A stretch of DNA of 64,000 nt from Stutzerimonas nitrititolerans. Its GTDB lineage: Bacteria > Pseudomonadota > Gammaproteobacteria > Pseudomonadales > Pseudomonadaceae. Of this stretch, positions 37,420 through 46,585 are shown piece after piece. The position numbers and the translations under genes were made by a program. Position 1 is the first letter of the stretch; each line of letters opens with the position of its first letter. The notes beneath the pieces are model-generated. The model did no database searches and was not told the DNA's origin. It was given only the letters and a program-made list of their open reading frames with translations. Location: positions 1 through 64,000 of the forward strand of contig NZ_RFFL01000013.1 in the NCBI RefSeq assembly GCF_003696285.1, given 5' to 3'.

Positions 37420-38661
37420 ATGCTCAAGTCACCGAAGCCGCTTGCTGCGGCCATTGCGGTTGCCGCGCTGGGTGCGGGTATGCCCGGCGTGGTCATGGCG
37501 GAGTTTCTTGCGGACAGCAAGGCAGCGCTGGAGCTGCGTAATTTTTACCTCAATTCCGATTACCGGCAGGACGGCGCCAACCAGTCGAAACGCGACGAGT
37601 GGGCGCAGGGTTTCCTGCTCAATTTCGAGTCCGGGTTTACCGAGGGGCCAGTAGGCTTCGGCGTCGATGCGATCGGCCTGCTCGGGGTAAAGCTCGATTC
37701 GGGGCCTGACCGACAGAACACCGGGCTGTTGCCGGTAGGCGACAACAAGGCGCCAGACGAATACAGCCAACTCGGCGCGACGGCCAAGGCGCGTTACTCG
37801 AAGACCACGCTGCGTGTCGGCACGCTGTTGCCGAAGCTGCCAACAGTGCTGCCCAACGATTCGCGCCTGCTGCCGCAAACCTTCCGCGGCGGCATGCTGA
37901 CCTCGAAGGAAATCGACGGGCTGACCCTGCACGCTGGCCGCCTTACCCAGAACAGCCTGCGCAATACCTCCGCCAATGAAGACATGCTGGTGGCCGGCAA
38001 GGGCATCAGCGGCGGCCAGGCCAGCGACAAGTTCGATTTCGCCAGCGCCAGCTATCGCTGGAGCGACAACCTGACCACCGCCTACAACTACGGCCATCTG
38101 GACCAGAACTACCGCCAGCACATCTTCAACCTGTCCCATGTGCTGCCGCTGGGGGACAAGCAGGCATTCAAGAGCGACCTGCGCTTCGCCCGCTCCACCG
38201 AGGCCGGCAACACCAACGTCGACAACGATGCCTTCGGCGCCAAGTTCACCTACGAGCTAGGCGGCCATGGGTTCGGCGTCGCGTACCAGGCGATGAATGG
38301 CGAAACCGGCTTCCCGCACCTCAACGGCACCAATTCCTACCTGGTGAACTACGTGATGATCTCAGCCGACTTCGCCAGCCCCGGCGAGAAGTCCTGGCAG
38401 TTGCGTTACGACTATGATTTTGCCGCCAAGGGTATCCCCGGCCTGACCTTCATGACGCGCTATCTGCGCGGCGATGATTTCGACGGCCCCGGCGGGCGCA
38501 GCGGCCATGAATGGGAGCGCAATACCGATATCGGCTACGTGTTCCAGAAAGGCGCGCTGAAGAACTTCGGCATGAAGCTGCGCAACGGCACTTACCGCAG
38601 CACAGGCAACGACATCGACCAGACCCGTTTCATTCTCAGCTACACGCTACCGCTGCTGTAA
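37420..38661 (+). CDS. OprD family outer-membrane porin
   Basis: 413 residues from the ATG at 37420, with AGGAG eight bases upstream. The signal peptide ends at VVMA; the mature protein begins EFLADSKAALELRNFYLNSDYR, the standard OprD start, and ends with a barrel-type strand (RFILSYTLPLL). OprD channels take up basic amino acids, peptides or carboxylates; short by a few residues compared with OprD itself (about 420 mature). An exported lyase gene follows after 62 bases with its own ribosome binding site, so the porin probably admits that enzyme's substrate. Confidence 0.92.
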   Translation: MLKSPKPLAAAIAVAALGAGMPGVVMAEFLADSKAALELRNFYLNSDYRQDGANQSKRDEWAQGFLLNFESGFTEGPVGFGVDAIGLLGVKLDSGPDRQNTGLLPVGDNKAPDEYSQLGATAKARYSKTTLRVGTLLPKLPTVLPNDSRLLPQTFRGGMLTSKEIDGLTLHAGRLTQNSLRNTSANEDMLVAGKGISGGQASDKFDFASASYRWSDNLTTAYNYGHLDQNYRQHIFNLSHVLPLGDKQAFKSDLRFARSTEAGNTNVDNDAFGAKFTYELGGHGFGVAYQAMNGETGFPHLNGTNSYLVNYVMISADFASPGEKSWQLRYDYDFAAKGIPGLTFMTRYLRGDDFDGPGGRSGHEWERNTDIGYVFQKGALKNFGMKLRNGTYRSTGNDIDQTRFILSYTLPLL

Positions 38662-38723
38662 CGGCCATCGCCATGCACATCCGTCATCCGAGCGGTGGCG
38701 GTGTCGCTGAACAGGAGATTCCC

Positions 38724-40319
38724 ATGTATATGCAGAAAACCCTGCTTTCCCTTGCCGTGGCGTTCGCCCTGGCCACCTGTCACTTGAGCCTGCAAGCGGC
38801 GGATACCGCCGACCTGCCCTGCCGTACCACCGCCGAATGCGCAGCCGAGGCGGCAAAGATCGGCGCCACGGTCGAACGCTCCGGCGCCAGGCAAGGCAAG
38901 CACGACGACCAGTTCACCTGGGTCAACCGGATCAACAAGGCCTCCATCATCATGCTGACCGAAGAGAAAATCGTCAGCCGCCAGCAAGGCCGCGAGATCG
39001 CCCGTGGCGTCCAGCACGTCATCGACCAAGCCGGCAAGCCGAACGGCAAGAAGCCCAGCGACGTGCTGCAGATCGAGCGCATCATGATCGACAAGATCGG
39101 CCCACAGGCTTCGCTGATCCACTCTGGCCGCAGCCGTCAGGATATGTACGCGACCTATCGTCTCGCCACCCTGCGCAGCCAGTTGCTGGACTACACCGAC
39201 GCGATGAACGACACCCGCGCGCAGTTGCTGGAGCTGGCGAAACAGCATGTCGATACGCTGATCCCCGCCTACACCAACGGCGTGCAGGCGCAGCCGATCA
39301 CCTATGCGCACTACCTGTTGGCCTACGAGGCGGCCTTCGAGCGCGACGCTCAGCGCATTCGCGAGCTGTACGAGCGGCTGAACCGCAGCCCCATGGGCAC
39401 GGCGGTGCTGGCGAATTCCGGCTGGCCACTCAATCGCGAGCGGCTGTCCGAATTGCTGGGTTTTGATGAGGTACGCGACAACTCACTGGATGCGGGGCAG
39501 GTGTCCACCTATGACATTCCCATCGAGGCGGCAGGCATCGCCTCGTCATCGGCGATCCGCATCGGCGCGATGCTGGGCGACATCCATACGCAATATCACC
39601 AGATTCGCCCTTGGCTGCTGCTCGAGGAAGGCTCCACCTATACCAGCAGCGCCATGCCGCAGAAGCGCAATCCGGGCCTGATCATGCGGGCGCGGGAATC
39701 GGCCTCGGATGTGGTTGGCCTCGCCCATACCGTCACCCTGCGCGCGCACAACGTCACCACCGGCATGACGGACTACAAGTTCGCCTTCGATAGTCTCGGC
39801 TTATTCGACAGCGCCCATCAGATGTTCGTCCGCACGGGCAAGGTGATGGACGCACTGGTGATCAACCCGGAACGCGCACTGGAAGAACTGGAAGCGGAAT
39901 GGACCACCTCGATGGAGCTCGCCGACACCCTGGAGCGCGAGCACAAGGTGCCCTTCCGCATCGGTCACAGCTTCGCCTCGGCCGTGGTCGGCCATGCGCG
40001 CAAGGAAGGCTTCGTGCCGGCCAACTTCCCCTACGCCGAAGCGCAGCGCCTGTTCACCAAGGCGGCGGAAAAGTACGACTGGAAGACCCGCAGCCTGCCG
40101 CTGAGCGAATCGGCATTCCGCGCCACGCTGTCGCCGCAGAACATGGTCAAGACCCGTGTCGGCACTGGCGGCCCGCAGCCGGCGGAGGTTCAGCGCATGC
40201 TCAAGCAGGCGAACCAGGCGCTGGCCGGCGACCAGCACTGGACGAATGCACGCCGGGATCGACTGGCCAAGGCCGAGGCTGCGCTGGACAAGGCCTTCAA
40301 CGCTCTGGTGAAAAACTAA
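38724..40319 (+). CDS. Exported argininosuccinate-lyase-like enzyme (fumarase/aspartase superfamily)
   Basis: 531 residues from the ATG at 38724 with AGGAG upstream. Residues 1-26 form a Sec signal peptide (MYMQKTLLSLAVAFALATC...SLQA), so the enzyme is probably periplasmic. Cys33 and Cys39 after it could form a disulfide. The body is a C-N lyase resembling ArgH: HSGRSRQD at 133-140 (ArgH: HTGRSRND), YTNGVQAQP at 183-191 and the signature loop TSSAMPQKRNP at 307-317 with the catalytic Ser. The catalytic His of the ArgH YTH motif is Asn185 here, so substrate or mechanism may differ. Superfamily members release fumarate. Neighbours are an OprD porin upstream and a convergent DctA-like symporter three bases away. 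The substrate is unknown. Confidence 0.85.
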   Translation: MYMQKTLLSLAVAFALATCHLSLQAADTADLPCRTTAECAAEAAKIGATVERSGARQGKHDDQFTWVNRINKASIIMLTEEKIVSRQQGREIARGVQHVIDQAGKPNGKKPSDVLQIERIMIDKIGPQASLIHSGRSRQDMYATYRLATLRSQLLDYTDAMNDTRAQLLELAKQHVDTLIPAYTNGVQAQPITYAHYLLAYEAAFERDAQRIRELYERLNRSPMGTAVLANSGWPLNRERLSELLGFDEVRDNSLDAGQVSTYDIPIEAAGIASSSAIRIGAMLGDIHTQYHQIRPWLLLEEGSTYTSSAMPQKRNPGLIMRARESASDVVGLAHTVTLRAHNVTTGMTDYKFAFDSLGLFDSAHQMFVRTGKVMDALVINPERALEELEAEWTTSMELADTLEREHKVPFRIGHSFASAVVGHARKEGFVPANFPYAEAQRLFTKAAEKYDWKTRSLPLSESAFRATLSPQNMVKTRVGTGGPQPAEVQRMLKQANQALAGDQHWTNARRDRLAKAEAALDKAFNALVKN

Positions 40320-40322
40320 GCC

Positions 40323-41573
40323 TCAGCGTTTCCCGGCCACAGTGTCGGGAAACGCCGTCTGTAGACGAGGCGCCAGCGCCTCGCGCAGCGCCGCCCGATC
40401 CAGTACGCCGCTCCAGGCAGAAATCACCACGCAGGCCAGGGTGTTGCCGATCACATTGGTCAGCGACCGACACTTCATCAACCGTTCGACGCCGATCAAC
40501 AGACCTAGCGCTTCCAGCGGCACCAAGTTCAGACCGGCCATCGTTGCGGTCAGCGTCAGGAAAGCGGAACCCGCCGCACTGGTCGAGCCCAGCGAAGTCA
40601 GCAGCGCAATCGACAGTAGGACCAACAACTGCGAGCCATCCAGCGCGACGCCGGCGAGCTGCACAAGAAATACCGCAGCGCAGGTGACATAGATATTCGA
40701 GCCGGCGAGGTTGAAGGTGTAGCCGGTACTGAGCACCAGGCGCACCACCCGGGGGGCGCAACCGGCACGTTCGAGCTTTTCGATCAGCCCCGGCAACGCC
40801 GCCACCGAAGCCCCGGTAAAGGCCACCAGACACAGCTCGGCCTTGATATAGGCGATGAGCCGAAACACCCCGAAACCGGCCAGCCGGGCCGCAACCCCCA
40901 GCACCACGACGATAAACAGTGCACAGGCGAAATAGACCGTGCCAACGAACTTGAGCAGCGGCCACGCGGATGCTGGGCCGTACCGCCCGACGGTGTAGGC
41001 CATCGCACCGAACGCGGCCAGCGGGGCGAACTTGAGTACAAGCCGCAGCGCTTTCAGCAACCAGCCCACGGCACTATCGAGCCCGCGTCGCAGCGGCGCG
41101 CCCGTCTCGCCTGCGCAGCCAAGACCCAGGCCGAACAGAAAGGCTGCGAGCAATACGGGGAGAATCACCGTGTGACCGATGACGTGCGCCAGACTGGTCA
41201 ATGCCGCGGTCGGCAGATCGCTTATGGGCCGTATCGTCGAGGTCGGAAGCGACAGGGTATCGGCTCCGGGCGTCAGCAGCATGCCGACGCCCGCACCGGT
41301 GATCAGCGACAGCGCGGTCATCAGCAGAAAGTAGGTCATCACGCGCCCGGCGCAGCGCGTCTTCTGCCCGCGCTCGCCAAACGCTGCCACCGCCGAGGCG
41401 ACCAGCACGAACATCACTGGCGGCACCGCATGGCCGATCACGCCGAGAAACGCATTGCTGAGCGGTTTCATCTGAACGGCCAGTTCCGGCCGCAGGATAC
41501 CGAGCGTCAGGCCCAGGGCAATCGCGATCAGGATAAGTACGGTGTCGTTGCGGTACAGCTTGGCTAGAATCAT
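40323..41573 (-). CDS. DctA-like dicarboxylate/amino acid:cation symporter, variant active site
   Basis: 416 residues with the eight-helix plus hairpin layout of the DAACS family, closest to DctA (GVERLMKCRSLTNVIGN near 361-377 matches DctA GIDRFMSEARALTNLVGN). Key motifs deviate: NLDGT is NLAGS (288-292, Asp replaced by Ala290), the serine-rich first hairpin reads FTGASVAALP, and the second hairpin reads LGSTSAAGSAF. The Asp of NLDGT helps bind sodium in characterised relatives, so coupling ion or substrate may differ. It is convergent with the exported lyase and divergent from a LysR regulator. Probable role: import of the lyase product. Confidence 0.88.
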   Translation of the reverse strand: MILAKLYRNDTVLILIAIALGLTLGILRPELAVQMKPLSNAFLGVIGHAVPPVMFVLVASAVAAFGERGQKTRCAGRVMTYFLLMTALSLITGAGVGMLLTPGADTLSLPTSTIRPISDLPTAALTSLAHVIGHTVILPVLLAAFLFGLGLGCAGETGAPLRRGLDSAVGWLLKALRLVLKFAPLAAFGAMAYTVGRYGPASAWPLLKFVGTVYFACALFIVVVLGVAARLAGFGVFRLIAYIKAELCLVAFTGASVAALPGLIEKLERAGCAPRVVRLVLSTGYTFNLAGSNIYVTCAAVFLVQLAGVALDGSQLLVLLSIALLTSLGSTSAAGSAFLTLTATMAGLNLVPLEALGLLIGVERLMKCRSLTNVIGNTLACVVISAWSGVLDRAALREALAPRLQTAFPDTVAGKR

Positions 41574-41680
41574 GGGCCGCCGAGCGATGTCGTTGTTGTT
41601 GTCGCTTCAGTGCGCCCTATCCTACCCCATCGGCATCTCCGCTCGGCCGTACGCCGAGTGAACGCCCTGCAGGACATCGC

Positions 41681-42613
41681 ATGGAACTTCGCCACCTCCG
41701 CTATTTCGTCATGGTCGCCGAGGAAAGGCACTTCACCCGCGCCGCCGTGCGCCTGAACATGCAGCAGCCGCCGCTGAGCCAGCAAATCCGCGCGCTGGAG
41801 GCCGAGCTTGGGTTCGAGCTATTCAAGCGCCACCCCAAGGGCGTGGACCTGACCACCGGCGGCACGGTGTTCCTCGAAGAGGCCAAGGTCATCCTCGCCC
41901 GCGTGCAGCAGGCTTCGCGCCGGGCCGCACGCGTCGCCGAAGGCATCGAGGGCACGCTGAGCATCGGCTTCACCTCGTCCGCCGCAGCGCACCCGCTGAT
42001 CCCGCGCGTCATCCGCGCTTACCGCGAACGCTACCCCGCCGTTTCCCTCACGCTCGAGGAAGGCAACGCCGGTCACCTGACCGAACGTACCGCCGCCGGC
42101 CAGTTGGAAGTCGGCATTCTCCGGGCACCGGTGAGCCACCCCGTCGGCATCGAATTCCATCGCCTGCTGGTGGAAGAGTTGCTGTTGGTATTGCCGGCTG
42201 GCCATCCAGCCCTGGCCAGCCATCCCGAGGCCGTCGAACTGCAGGCGGTGCGTGACGAGCCCTTCATCCTGGTGCGCCGCCCTGGTGCGCCGGGGATGTA
42301 CGCCAAGCTGCTGCAAGCCTGCGAAGCGGCCGGTTTCCAGCCGCGAATCGCCTTCGAAGTGGGACGGATGCTGACCAACGTCAGCTTGGTCGCTGCCGGT
42401 GAGGGTATTTCGGTGGTGCCAGCCTCAATGCGCGGTATTCATCGGGAAAGCGTCGTCTATCGCCGCATTCTCGGTGCCCGTCCGCGCCTGGTCGCACCGC
42501 TGACCCTGACCTGCCGCAAGTTCAACCAGTCGCCGGCGCTACAGAACTTCATCGCCCTGGCACGGCAACTGGCCAAGGAGTACCGAGCCCAGGCGCTGCG
42601 GGAAGGAACCTGA
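41681..42613 (+). CDS. LysR family regulator (BenM/CatR-like branch)
   Basis: 310 residues. The start MELRHLRYFVMVAEERHFTRAAVRLNMQQPPLSQQI is that of the CatR/BenM/CbnR group, which usually responds to small carboxylates such as muconate. The effector domain follows. It diverges from the symporter gene across 107 bases, so the symporter is its likely direct target, possibly with the porin-lyase pair. Inducer unknown. Confidence 0.92.
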   Translation: MELRHLRYFVMVAEERHFTRAAVRLNMQQPPLSQQIRALEAELGFELFKRHPKGVDLTTGGTVFLEEAKVILARVQQASRRAARVAEGIEGTLSIGFTSSAAAHPLIPRVIRAYRERYPAVSLTLEEGNAGHLTERTAAGQLEVGILRAPVSHPVGIEFHRLLVEELLLVLPAGHPALASHPEAVELQAVRDEPFILVRRPGAPGMYAKLLQACEAAGFQPRIAFEVGRMLTNVSLVAAGEGISVVPASMRGIHRESVVYRRILGARPRLVAPLTLTCRKFNQSPALQNFIALARQLAKEYRAQALREGT

Positions 42614-42625
42614 AGCGTGCCCCTT

Positions 42626-43531
42626 CTAGCGCGCCTGCACGCCAGGCCGTGTTGCCAACAACAGCCCGGCGAAGATCAGCCCGCCGCCCACCCAGTGGAA
42701 GCCGCGTAGCCCCTCCCCCAGCACCAGCCAGCCGAGGATCGCGGTGAACACCGGCATCAGGTAGGTCACCATCGCGGCCTTGGCGGCGCCGACGGTCTTC
42801 ACCCCGTGGTTCCAGCCGAGGTAGGCGACCAGGGAAGCGAAGATGGCGGTATAGGCGATGGCCCCCAGGTTGGCCGGGGTGGCCGAGAAACCGCCGACGC
42901 GGCTGAGTTCGAGCAGGTAGAACGGCGTGATCAGCGGCAGGCCGATCAGCATCAGCACGCAGAGCAGCGTCAGCGGCGGCACCTGCAGGAAGCGCGACCA
43001 GCGCCGCAGCAGCAGGGTGTAGAGCGCCCAGGCCAGCACCGCGACCAGCATGATCAGGTCGCCGGTCTGGAACGACAGGCTGCTGAACACCGCCCAGCTG
43101 CCACGGCTGATGAGATAGAGCAGGCCTCCCGCGGCGATGGCCATGCCGAACCAGGCGCGCCGGGCCGGCCACTCGCCGAGCAGCAGGCCACCGCCGATGA
43201 AGGTGAACAGCGGCAGGCAGGTGTTGAGCAACGTGAGGTTGATGGCTTCAGTGCTTTGCGCGGCGGTGTACAGCAGCGAGTTATAGCTGGCGATACCGAA
43301 CCCCGCGACCACCGGCAAGCGCCAGCCGGCGGCGCGCAGCGTCTGCCGGTGCGCCCAGATGGAGGGCGCGACGAAGGGCACCAGCAGGCAGGTCGCCAAC
43401 GACCAGCGCCAGAACGACAGGCTCAGCGGCGGAATTTCGGCGTAGAAGGCTCTGGCGATCAGCGCATTACCGGCCCAGCAGAGCACGGCGAGCAGCAGGC
43501 CGGCAAACGCCCATCCTTGGCGGGAAACCAC
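42626..43531 (-). CDS. EamA/DMT family transporter (10 TM)
   Basis: 301 residues with two EamA repeats, ten hydrophobic segments. The first repeat begins AFAGLLLAVLCWAGNALIARAFY; the second begins DLIMLVAVLAWALYTLLLRRW. Family members export amino acids or metabolites. The start is a GTG at 43531 that directly follows the carbonic anhydrase stop (TGA-GTG), so it is probably co-translated. The direction of transport and substrate cannot be told. Confidence 0.87.
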   Translation of the reverse strand: MVSRQGWAFAGLLLAVLCWAGNALIARAFYAEIPPLSLSFWRWSLATCLLVPFVAPSIWAHRQTLRAAGWRLPVVAGFGIASYNSLLYTAAQSTEAINLTLLNTCLPLFTFIGGGLLLGEWPARRAWFGMAIAAGGLLYLISRGSWAVFSSLSFQTGDLIMLVAVLAWALYTLLLRRWSRFLQVPPLTLLCVLMLIGLPLITPFYLLELSRVGGFSATPANLGAIAYTAIFASLVAYLGWNHGVKTVGAAKAAMVTYLMPVFTAILGWLVLGEGLRGFHWVGGGLIFAGLLLATRPGVQAR

Positions 43532-44176
43532 TCAGATGGACCGGCGCGGACGCAGGCGATATTGCGCGGGTACCTGCTCGGGACCGCTGATGGTGACGTT
43601 GAGGTCCTTCCAGATGCCGTCCTTGATGCCGTAGATGCAGCCATGAATCTCCAGCGGCTGGCCACGGTGCCAGGCGTTCTGGACGATACTGGTGTGGCTG
43701 ACGTTGGCGACCTGCTGGATGACGTTCAGCTCGCACATGCGGTCGACCTGCGCTTCCTCGGTGGGAAAGGTCGAGATGTGTTCACGGTGCTCGTAATACA
43801 GGTCGCGGATGGTGCGCAGCCAACCGTCGATCAACCCCAGCTGGTCGTCGCGCATGGAGGCCCGAACGCCACCACAGCCGTAGTGGCCGGTGACCAGGAT
43901 GTGCTTGACCTTGAGTACGTCCACCGCGAACTGGATGACCGAAAGACAGTTGAGGTCCGTGTGCAGCACGACGTTGGCGACGTTGCGGTGGACGAACAGA
44001 TCGCCCGGCAACAGGCCGACAATCTCGTTGGCCGGCACTCGTGCATCGGAGCAACCGATCCACAGATACTCCGGTGCCTGTTGCTTGGCCAGTTTTGCGA
44101 AGAACGTCGGGTCTTCTTTATTGATCGCCTCAGCCCAACGCGCGTTGTTCTCGAATAGCTGTTCCAGGTCGTTCAT
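43532..44176 (-). CDS. can: Beta-class carbonic anhydrase
   Basis: 214 residues, cytosolic, interconverting CO2 and bicarbonate. Zinc ligands C42, H98 and C101 and the Asp44-Arg46 dyad are all present (IGCSDARVPAN, TGHYGCGG). HRNVANVV and the bicarbonate-pocket residues are typical of the E. coli Can type. otsA lies 86 bases upstream on the same strand; an EamA transporter gene follows without a gap. Confidence 0.96.
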   Translation of the reverse strand: MNDLEQLFENNARWAEAINKEDPTFFAKLAKQQAPEYLWIGCSDARVPANEIVGLLPGDLFVHRNVANVVLHTDLNCLSVIQFAVDVLKVKHILVTGHYGCGGVRASMRDDQLGLIDGWLRTIRDLYYEHREHISTFPTEEAQVDRMCELNVIQQVANVSHTSIVQNAWHRGQPLEIHGCIYGIKDGIWKDLNVTISGPEQVPAQYRLRPRRSI

Positions 44177-44262
44177 CTATCTGCTTGCCTTCTCAATCCC
44201 GACACGCACCTTACGAACGGGTTCGGGTTTTTGACAATGCTTATTTTCCCGCGGTCACAGCT

Positions 44263-45669
44263 TCATGACACCACGGGAGGTTTTTTGGCGGCGGGTCTGG
44301 GCCGGGAAGAGAATGTCCGCAGGTCTCTCAGGAAGATGTCGCGCCAGGCATCCAGGTCCGCCGCGCGAATCGCGCGCATCATGTGCTCGTAGCGATCCTT
44401 GCGCTCGGCCAAGGGCATGCGCAACGCTCGGTCCAGTGCTTCGGCCATGCCGATGCAGTCGTAGGGGTTGACGATCAGCGCCGAGGTCAGCTCCTTCGCC
44501 GCGCCGGCGAAACGCGACAGCACCAGCACGCCGGGGTCCTCGGGGTTCTGCGAGGCAACGTATTCCTTGGCGACCAGGTTCATGCCGTCGCGCAGCGGGG
44601 TGACGAAGCCGACGGCGGCATAGCGGAACAACCCCATCAGTGTGCGTCGGTCGTGGCTCTTGTTGAGGTAGTGCAGCGGCGTCCAGTCCAGGTCGGACAG
44701 GCGACCGTTGATATGCCCCGCCTCGCTTTCCAGTTGCTGGCGAATGGTCTGGTAGGTTTTCACGTCCGAGCGGGAGGTCGGTGCAATCTGGATGAACTCG
44801 ACCAGGCGCCGGTGCTCGGGAAAGCGGTCGAGAAAGGCCTCGTAGGCCTTGAAACGTTCCACCAGGCCCTTGGAATAATCCAGCCGGTCGACGCTGATGA
44901 TGTTCTTGCGCAGCACGTCGGTATTGCGCCGCATGGGCCGGCGGCGGCCCTTGTAGGACTCGGCCAGCTCGCGAATCTCCTCGGGCACCACGCCGATGGG
45001 ATAGACCCCGGCGCGGAAGTTCTGCCCGTAGGCCGTCAGACTGCCGTCCGCCTCGATCACGCCACGCACTTCTCGGGTCATGTAGTCCTGGAAGGCGAGC
45101 CTGTCGGTATCGGTCTGGAAACCGATCAGATCGTAGTAGCAAAGCGTGCGCAGCAGCTCGTTGTGTGGCGGGATGACGGTGAGGATTTCCGGTGGCGGAA
45201 AGGGAATGTGCAGGAAGAAGCCGATGCGATTGCGAATGCTCAGCCGGCGGCATTCTTCGGCGAAAGGTATCAGGTGGTAGTCGTGGATCCAGATGATGTC
45301 GTCAGGCTTGAGCAGCGGCTTCAGCTTCTCGGCGAGCATCGCATTGACGCGCCGGTAACCCTCGTATTCTTCGCGGTTGTAACGTGCCAGGTCGATGCGG
45401 TAATGGAAGATCGGCCAGAGGGTGGCGTTGGAGAAGCCGCGGTAATACTGGTCGTAGTCGCGCTTGTTCAACGCCAGGGTGGCATAGGTGATGTTGCCCA
45501 CCGTCTCGCAGCCGATATCGGGATTGGCGCTCACCTCGCCACTCCAGCCGAACCAGATGCCACCGGACTGGCGCAGCGCATCGTGGATCCCGACGGCCAG
45601 CCCGCCCGCGGCGACCTTGCCGGCCTTTATCGGCGCCACCCGGTTGGAAACCACTACAAGTCGGCTCAT
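44263..45669 (-). CDS. otsA: Alpha,alpha-trehalose-phosphate synthase
   Basis: 468 residues, GT20 family. It makes trehalose-6-phosphate from UDP-glucose and glucose-6-phosphate for osmotic and desiccation protection. [36 protein letters not shown] and the C-terminal [13 protein letters not shown] donor-binding motif are intact. It begins 12 bases after otsB on the same strand, so otsB-otsA form an operon. Confidence 0.96.
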   Translation of the reverse strand: MSRLVVVSNRVAPIKAGKVAAGGLAVGIHDALRQSGGIWFGWSGEVSANPDIGCETVGNITYATLALNKRDYDQYYRGFSNATLWPIFHYRIDLARYNREEYEGYRRVNAMLAEKLKPLLKPDDIIWIHDYHLIPFAEECRRLSIRNRIGFFLHIPFPPPEILTVIPPHNELLRTLCYYDLIGFQTDTDRLAFQDYMTREVRGVIEADGSLTAYGQNFRAGVYPIGVVPEEIRELAESYKGRRRPMRRNTDVLRKNIISVDRLDYSKGLVERFKAYEAFLDRFPEHRRLVEFIQIAPTSRSDVKTYQTIRQQLESEAGHINGRLSDLDWTPLHYLNKSHDRRTLMGLFRYAAVGFVTPLRDGMNLVAKEYVASQNPEDPGVLVLSRFAGAAKELTSALIVNPYDCIGMAEALDRALRMPLAERKDRYEHMMRAIRAADLDAWRDIFLRDLRTFSSRPRPAAKKPPVVS

Positions 45670-45681
45670 GGAAGTTCTCGC

Positions 45682-46449
45682 TCAGTCGAGTTGTTGAATG
45701 GATTCGCCCTGCCTCTTCGACAGCCCTTCGAGCCAATGCCCGACGGCAGCCACCGATGCCAGTCGCCGGGACGCCAGCGTCTGCCCCGGCCCCACCTTGA
45801 TCGACAACCCTTGCAAGGCGTTGACCGCCTCGAAGCCGGCTTCGTCGGTCAGGTCATCGCCGATGAACACCGGGTACCGGCCATGAAAGGGAGGCTCCTG
45901 CATGAAGGCACGAATGACCTCGCCTTTGCTCGCGCCGCGCGGTTTGAGTTCGAACACGCACTTGCCCGGTTGCAGAACGAGCACATCGGCATGGCGCGCG
46001 GCGAAGTCCTCGGCCAGCGCGCGTGCACTGGCCTCCAGCTCGGGTGCAAGGCGGAAATGCAGGGCGAAGGCGACCTGCTTGTTCTCCAGGTGCAGGCCCG
46101 GCAGCTCGGCGCAGGCGGTGGCGAGCTCTCGCTCGATGGCATTCAGCCTTGCGTCATCGAGCGCCAGGCGTACCGTCTCACCATCGGCCCCGCGGCGCTC
46201 GGTGCCATGCACGCCGGCTGCCGGCAAACGCAAGGGAGCCGCCAACTGGTCTATCTGCGTCAGTGGACGCCCTGAAATCAGCGCCACGGGTACGCCTTCG
46301 GCCTGCAGACGTTCGAGCGCCTGCAGCGTATCGGACGGGATGAATACCTGTTCCGGACGGGGCTGGATCTCGGCCAGCGTGCCGTCCACATCGAAAAACA
46401 AGGCGCAACGATCAGCGATCAGCGCCGGTAGCTCGGATTGATCGTTCAT
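45682..46449 (-). CDS. otsB: Trehalose-6-phosphate phosphatase
   Basis: 255 residues from the ATG at 46449 (MNDQSELPALIADRC); the open frame continues upstream without similarity. HAD-superfamily phosphatase with nucleophile motif FFDVDGTLAEI, motif II ALISGRPL and motif IV FIGDDLTDEAGF. It removes the phosphate from the OtsA product. The ribosome binding site is weak. It is divergent from the acidic protein at 46586. Confidence 0.95.
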   Translation of the reverse strand: MNDQSELPALIADRCALFFDVDGTLAEIQPRPEQVFIPSDTLQALERLQAEGVPVALISGRPLTQIDQLAAPLRLPAAGVHGTERRGADGETVRLALDDARLNAIERELATACAELPGLHLENKQVAFALHFRLAPELEASARALAEDFAARHADVLVLQPGKCVFELKPRGASKGEVIRAFMQEPPFHGRYPVFIGDDLTDEAGFEAVNALQGLSIKVGPGQTLASRRLASVAAVGHWLEGLSKRQGESIQQLD

Positions 46450-46585
46450 GACGTTAGGACTGCGCCGCCCTGCTTGTGGTTCGCGCGATTTGCGCCACGC
46501 CAGCCGGGGCCGTGCCAACGCCTGAATCTTCCCTTCCCGGCCGGGTCACAACCTGCAGACCCGCCGTTCAAGCAGGAGGTTTGTC

